Source: Hymenobacter cellulosilyticus
GTDB taxonomy: Bacteria; Bacteroidota; Bacteroidia; Cytophagales; Hymenobacteraceae
NCBI RefSeq assembly: GCF_022919215.1
Contig: NZ_CP095046.1
Coordinates: 3,152,501 to 3,216,500 of the forward strand
Direction of reading: 5' to 3'
Length of the DNA: 64,000 bases
The notes below the pieces were generated by a model. It searched no databases and had not been told where the DNA came from. It saw nothing but the letters and a program-made list of their open reading frames with translations. Position 1 is the stretch's first letter. Every line of letters begins with the position of its first letter. The position numbers and the translations under genes are program-made. This document shows positions 59,832 through 64,000 of this stretch, in pieces.

Positions 59832-62626
59832 CTAGTCGCGCGAGCTACCCATAACCTCCACCCATCCTCGTATTACTTGGTTGGTAGCCGGTTGGCGCAA
59901 GGTGTAGTAATAGATGCCGGCCGGTACGTCTCCCCACTCATTGTGGTAGATATCGGCAGTATACACTTGTTTCCCCCAGCGGTTGAACACCACCAACGAC
60001 CATTCACCCACTAAGCCCTGAGGCGCAAACCGGTCATTTCTCTGGTCACCGTTCGGCGTGACGACATTCGGGATAAGCCAGCAGCGCCGGGCCTCAATGC
60101 GTCGGCTGGCTGTCTGAATTCCGCAGCTGTTGCGGCGCTCTACCGAGTATGTGCCTGCCGCCTGCACCAGTAGCGTGGCCCCGGTAGAACCATCCGACCA
60201 CCGGTACGTGGTGCCTGCCTGGTCCGGTGGACCAGGTAATCGTAAAGTCAGCGTTTGTCCCTCACAAAGCGTGGTATCGGCTCCCAACGAGAGCGGCGGA
60301 TTACCGGGCAGGAGCTGCACGGTGTGCCGGGCCTCACTGCTGCAGTCCCCGGAGTATGATACGCGGACCGAATACGTGCCTGGCTGGCTGACCACGAGCT
60401 CCGGCCCCGTGGCCCCCGTATTCCAACGGTAGGCAGTGGCCGAGGCATCCCGGGCGGAAAGCGTTGTCGTAGCTCCCGGGCACAACAGGGAGTTGCCCGT
60501 AATAGAAGCGACCGGAGCCAGGACCGAGTAGTTTGCCGTAGCGGTGCACCCCGCGGGAAAGGTTGCCGTTACCTGGTAAGTTCCGGTCTGCGTGGCGGTT
60601 ATGCCATCCGTCGTAGCCCCGGTGCTCCAGCGGAAAGCCGTGGCTCCCGGTGCCAAAGCCATCAGCAGCGCCGGACTGCTTGGGCTAACGCAAGAGGCAG
60701 CCGGGCCATTGATAGTCACCGTTGGCAGCACGATGGTGACGCGGCGCGTTACGCTGCAGCCCGCCCCGTAGGAAGCCGTCAGCTCATAAACGCCGGCTTG
60801 GGTGACCTCCAGCGTGGAAAGCGGCGAGCCGGTACTCCAGAGCAGGGAAGATGCTCCCGGCGCGGAAGCCGTCAGGCGAACTATACCGCCCGGACACAGC
60901 AACGTGTCGCCAAGAATCTGCACCACGGGCTGAAGGGCGCGGACCTGATGCGTGGCCGTGGCGGTAGCCCCGCCGGGGAAGGTAGCCGTAACGGTATAGC
61001 TGCCCGGTTGGATGACGGTAATGGAGGCCGTGGTAGCTCCCGTGTTCCAGACGTAGGTGGCCGCCGGCGCAGAAGGCAACGCCTGTAACTGTAATTGGCC
61101 CCCGGCGCAAATTTCCGTGCCCCCGCCAATGCGCACAGTTGAAGCCTCGCCCAGGCGGGCCAAAAAACCCGTGACCCTGTCCGTGGGTGTGCCCAAGGGG
61201 GCAGCGTACCAAAGCTGACCGGGGTGAACAAGTATCCGCCTACGTACACATCAGTACCGATAATGGCCAAGGCGTTTCCCCGGTCATTGTTGGGACTGCC
61301 GGCCCACTGGGCCCAGGCAAAACCGGCCGTCGCTCCCTGGTCGTCTAGTTGAGCCACGTAAATATCCCCCGAGTCGAAATTGCTCGCATTGAGCAGCGTA
61401 GTAGTGCCAAACGAGATTGAAGGACTCCCAAAAGAGCCGGTTATGCAGACGCCGTTGCCGTGCAGTACTAACGCCGATACGCTTTCATGACGCTGTCTGC
61501 CTGGGCCAGCAATCGACTGCACCCACACAAAGCGACCGGTAGCTCCCGCATCGGTGAGCTTGGCCACAAAGCCGTCAAAGCCGGTGCCTCCCTGGTTGGC
61601 TAGGGAAAGCGGACCAAACCGTATGAGCGAGCCGGTAAAAAAGCCCCCGACATATACACTCGTTCCTTGTACGGCCAGGTTAAGGCCAGACTCGTCCCCG
61701 TTGCTTCCCGCTGCCTGGACCCAGGTAAAGGTGCTGGATGGGCCGGCATCGGTCAGTTTAGCGACGAATACGTCTGTCTGACCAACACCGGACAGCACGG
61801 TGGAACCGAAGGCTACCGCCTCCTGCCCAAAGGTTCCAGTCAGGTACAGGCTGTTGCCCTGCACGGCCAGTGCCTGCACGGCTTCACTACCCCGGCCCCC
61901 GATGCGTTGCGCCCACACCACCCAGGCCGTGGTGCCAGTATCCTCAAGCTTGGCCACATACCCATCCGTCCGGGACCCTGCGCTAGGATTTGTCAGCGTT
62001 AGCGTACCAAAAGTGGCGGTGGGGCTCAGATAATGCCCGCCAACATATACGCTCGTGCCGCTGACGGCCAACGAAGTGGCAATATCACTGTATCCACCAC
62101 CAAATTGCTGCACCCAGGCGAATGTGCTGGACGAGCCGGCGTCAACTAGCTTGGCGACGAAGCCATCATCACTGCCGATATTGCTAGTGAGCCGTGAGGA
62201 GCCAAATTGAGCCCCATCACTCGAAAATTTCCCCGCAATATAAACGTTGGCACCACTGACGGTTATGGCCATAGGGGTGTCAGAATCCGTACCGCCTGCT
62301 CGCTGAACCCACAGAAACTGGTTGGCGACCGGACTCCACTTGGCGACAAAAATGTCGCCTTCCCCAGCGCTGACCAGGGTGACCCCGGCCAACTGCAGGG
62401 TGCCATAGAAGGTACCTGTCAGAAACACTTCTCCGTTGGCAGTGACAGCCGATTCGATATATGAGGTAGAAGGTGCTTGGCTCAGAGCGAAGGCTGCTTG
62501 CCAGGCCGGTGCCTGGGCGTAAGCACCTCGTAGGCCGACAAGAAAAAAAAGGAGGAGTAAAGTGCTTCTTTTCAAACAGCTAGGAAGCGACGATGACTGA
62601 GCGGGAAAAAGGAAAAAGTAAGCCAA
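59832..62626 (-). CDS. T9SS type B secreted protein with beta-propeller-like repeats
   Basis: One added base in the G run at 61197-61201 joins two frames into about 931 aa. A signal peptide (LLLLFFLVGLRGAYAQ) is followed by about eight repeats of the type VYVGG-FxGSxxFG-(x)n-DGFVAKL. Then come several immunoglobulin-like blocks with SLLWSTGSPLSTLEV or AYRWNTGATGPELVV. The end (VVTPNGDQRNDRFAP, FNRWGKQVYTADIYHNEWGD) is a gliding-motility type B sorting domain. No ATG fits; TTG at 62626 or 62575 is likely. Confidence 0.82.
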
Positions 62627-62639
62627 AGCGTATAATTAT

Positions 62640-63015
62640 AAACTACCAGTTTAAGACTCGCCGGTGCAGAGGAAGAAGAGTAGTAGAAGACCGTATAGCG
62701 CCTTGTAACAGGGCCCAGTCAAAAATACTTCTAACTGATGAGTTGACGGCGAGTGGCTTACGGTGCAAGGAAGTAATGTCGAGCAAAATACTGATGTAGG
62801 AGGGCCTTTATCGGCTCGAATGCCCCATTTTCGCTTTTCGGACCGTTTGGTTAAACACATTTGAGAGCGATATACGCCTTCCTATTCTTTTTCTTTCGTT
62901 ACGCGTACTGCGCCTGTTCGCTAAGTCCAATATACCTCACTTGACTACCTAGACTGTGCTCTGCTAGAACGCTTAAACGCCGTTTATTCGGGGTTTTCTT
63001 TTGGTGTGCGCGTAT
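62640..63015. other. Intergenic stretch, nothing recognised
   Basis: About 375 bases with no supportable gene, RNA or repeat. Confidence 0.35.
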
Positions 63016-63305
63016 CTACAATTCCTGCAGCTCTTTGGGCCACTCGTCTGCTGGAGTAAGCGCAAATAGGACGGCCGCCGACATAACGTCCCGCCGAATC
63101 ACAGTTAACGCGGTGGGGTGGTCAATGAAGTACCGCTCAGTCACATAGTCGGCTGCTTTTTTCGGCCCATTGGTTCGGCAATGCGGTGGGCCAGCTCCAT
63201 GCGCTCCGGCTCTTTCCCAAAGCCGGCAGTTATTTCCAGCAGGGTAGCTGTATGGGTTCGCCCGACCATGCTGGCCGAGACGAGAAGTCGAGCGTTAGAT
63301 TTCAT
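63016..63305 (-). CDS. Hypothetical protein, 96 aa, frame broken once
   Basis: From ATG 63305 the minus strand reads MKSNARLLVSASMVGRTH. With one base added in the T run at 63157-63162 it continues to a stop at 63016 (YVTERYFIDHPTALTVIRR, ending EWPKELQEL). The composition is natural and the total is a whole number of codons. No family was recognised. Confidence 0.5.
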
Positions 63306-63520
63306 ACGGTTGCTTGCTGCAGCGCAAGCGCTAGTAGAAGAGTCTAGCGAAAGTGCGTTGGGCAGGATAGATTCATCTTACTACTTACTCTAACACGACA
63401 CGGCCCACACGCAGCAGTCGACCCACGCTCATGAGTACGCCCGGCACCTTAGCCCACTAAGGCATACTATTGGAAGCTTTGTAGTCGTTCTGACAGTAGA
63501 GGCCCATACGGGTAAGATAG

Positions 63521-63551
63521 AAAAAGCCTGCTGTTTCATCAGTACAGCAGG
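63521..63551 (-). terminator. Possible terminator
   Basis: CCTGCTG (63527-63533) pairs with CAGCAGG (63545-63551). On the minus strand it is followed by a T-tract (63521-63525). No minus-strand gene is seen upstream within 64 kb, so its use is unclear. Confidence 0.4.
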
Positions 63552-63596
63552 TTGTTCCGTAATTTATATAATATTTTATATATTATATCAACAGTT

Positions 63597-64000
63597 ATGG
63601 TACGAAATACAGCACGAGTAGCAGAGCTTCGCAAGTCTACCGCGACAGTTCATTTTCCTGGCTTAAATGCCTTTCGCTTTGTGGCTGCTACCGTCGTAGT
63701 ATTGGTTCATATCGCCTTGGTGCAGAAAGAACTCCGAATCAGTTCCTTCCTTGTTCCCATACCCCAGAGTGTAGGCGGCCTGGCTGTCACCTTCTTCTTT
63801 GTGTTGTCGGGCTTCCTAATCACCTATCTGCTCTTACACGAGAGGGCGGCGAGTGGCACGGTGGACGTTGGAAAGTTCTACTGGCGGCGCATTCTGCGCA
63901 TCTGGCCGCTCTACTACCTCATTTTATTTCTAGCCTTTGTTTTTCTGAATAATCGGGCGCTTCTGCCTAGCATTGCTGACCCTGCAGTGTACAAGCAAGC
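63597..64000 (+). CDS. Acyltransferase 3 family protein (partial)
   Basis: Only the first 134 residues are in the window. They have FPGLNAFRFVAATVVVLVH with the conserved His and, later, GGLAVTFFFVLSGFLITYLL and YWRRILRIWPLYYLI. These are the defining segments of membrane-bound OafA/YrhL-type O-acyltransferases, which acylate cell-surface glycans. The gene continues past base 64000. Confidence 0.85.
   Translation, partial: MVRNTARVAELRKSTATVHFPGLNAFRFVAATVVVLVHIALVQKELRISSFLVPIPQSVGGLAVTFFFVLSGFLITYLLLHERAASGTVDVGKFYWRRILRIWPLYYLILFLAFVFLNNRALLPSIADPAVYKQ

Noticed and set aside
62593..62860. Short frames on both strands after the T9SS type B gene
   Set aside because: Low-complexity, basic sequences with no support as protein.

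Overview
The window looks like chromosomal DNA of a GC-rich member of the Bacteroidota, most likely Hymenobacter or a close relative. The evidence is a SusC-type receptor, type IX secretion sorting domains, several promoters of the TTG-N19-22-TAnnTTTG type, and the overall gene content. This assignment is an inference from gene families; no rRNA or other marker gene is present. No tRNA, rRNA or CRISPR array was seen.

Layout. 0-5.5 kb: SusC/RagA receptor, AraC regulator, short-chain dehydrogenase. 5.7-21.6 kb: a minus-strand cluster of very large proteins of unknown function (about 3143, 478, 1154 and 156 aa) that includes a metallo-beta-lactamase-fold lipoprotein. 20.2-22.6 kb: gene-poor DNA with a transposase remnant and gene fragments. 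22.6-29.5 kb: hypothetical protein, ankyrin membrane protein, M28 peptidase, RsbQ-like hydrolase, BLUF photoreceptor and MFS exporter, separated by long stretches without genes. 29.7-47.3 kb: a metal-homeostasis island with two Fur/Zur-family regulators, a 40-aa Cys/His peptide in an operon with a MATE exporter, a His-rich small protein, two outer-membrane receptors, a beta-propeller-like lipoprotein, an ABC-2 transporter with two permeases, a MerC-like protein and an M14 zinc carboxypeptidase. 47.6-56.9 kb: AraC regulators, aldo/keto reductase, FAD monooxygenase, epoxide hydrolase, ankyrin protein, dehydrogenase-like protein and a divergent TetR regulator. 57.4-64 kb: an Rhs-like remnant with a membrane protein, two T9SS-secreted proteins, a small hypothetical gene and the start of an acyltransferase.

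The main find is the island at 30.4-47.3 kb. Four transcription units (peptide operon, receptor/ABC operon, merC-like gene, M14 peptidase) each carry the same inverted repeat, TGCAAnnnnGTTGCA or a one-base variant. In each case it sits 22-23 bases upstream of a perfect or near-perfect -7 element, so it overlaps the -33 element. Two Fur-family regulators lie in the same stretch. I infer a zinc (or other metal) repressor regulon that contains a ribosomally made Cys/His peptide with an exporter and TonB-type receptors: a candidate peptide metallophore system.

A second general result is that many genes are split in the sequence as given. Sixteen reading frames are restored by adding 22 single bases, nearly all in G or C runs, and every restored length is a whole number of codons. 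I read these as consensus (homopolymer) errors rather than pseudogenes and annotate the genes at full length. The aldo/keto reductase instead has an in-frame stop.
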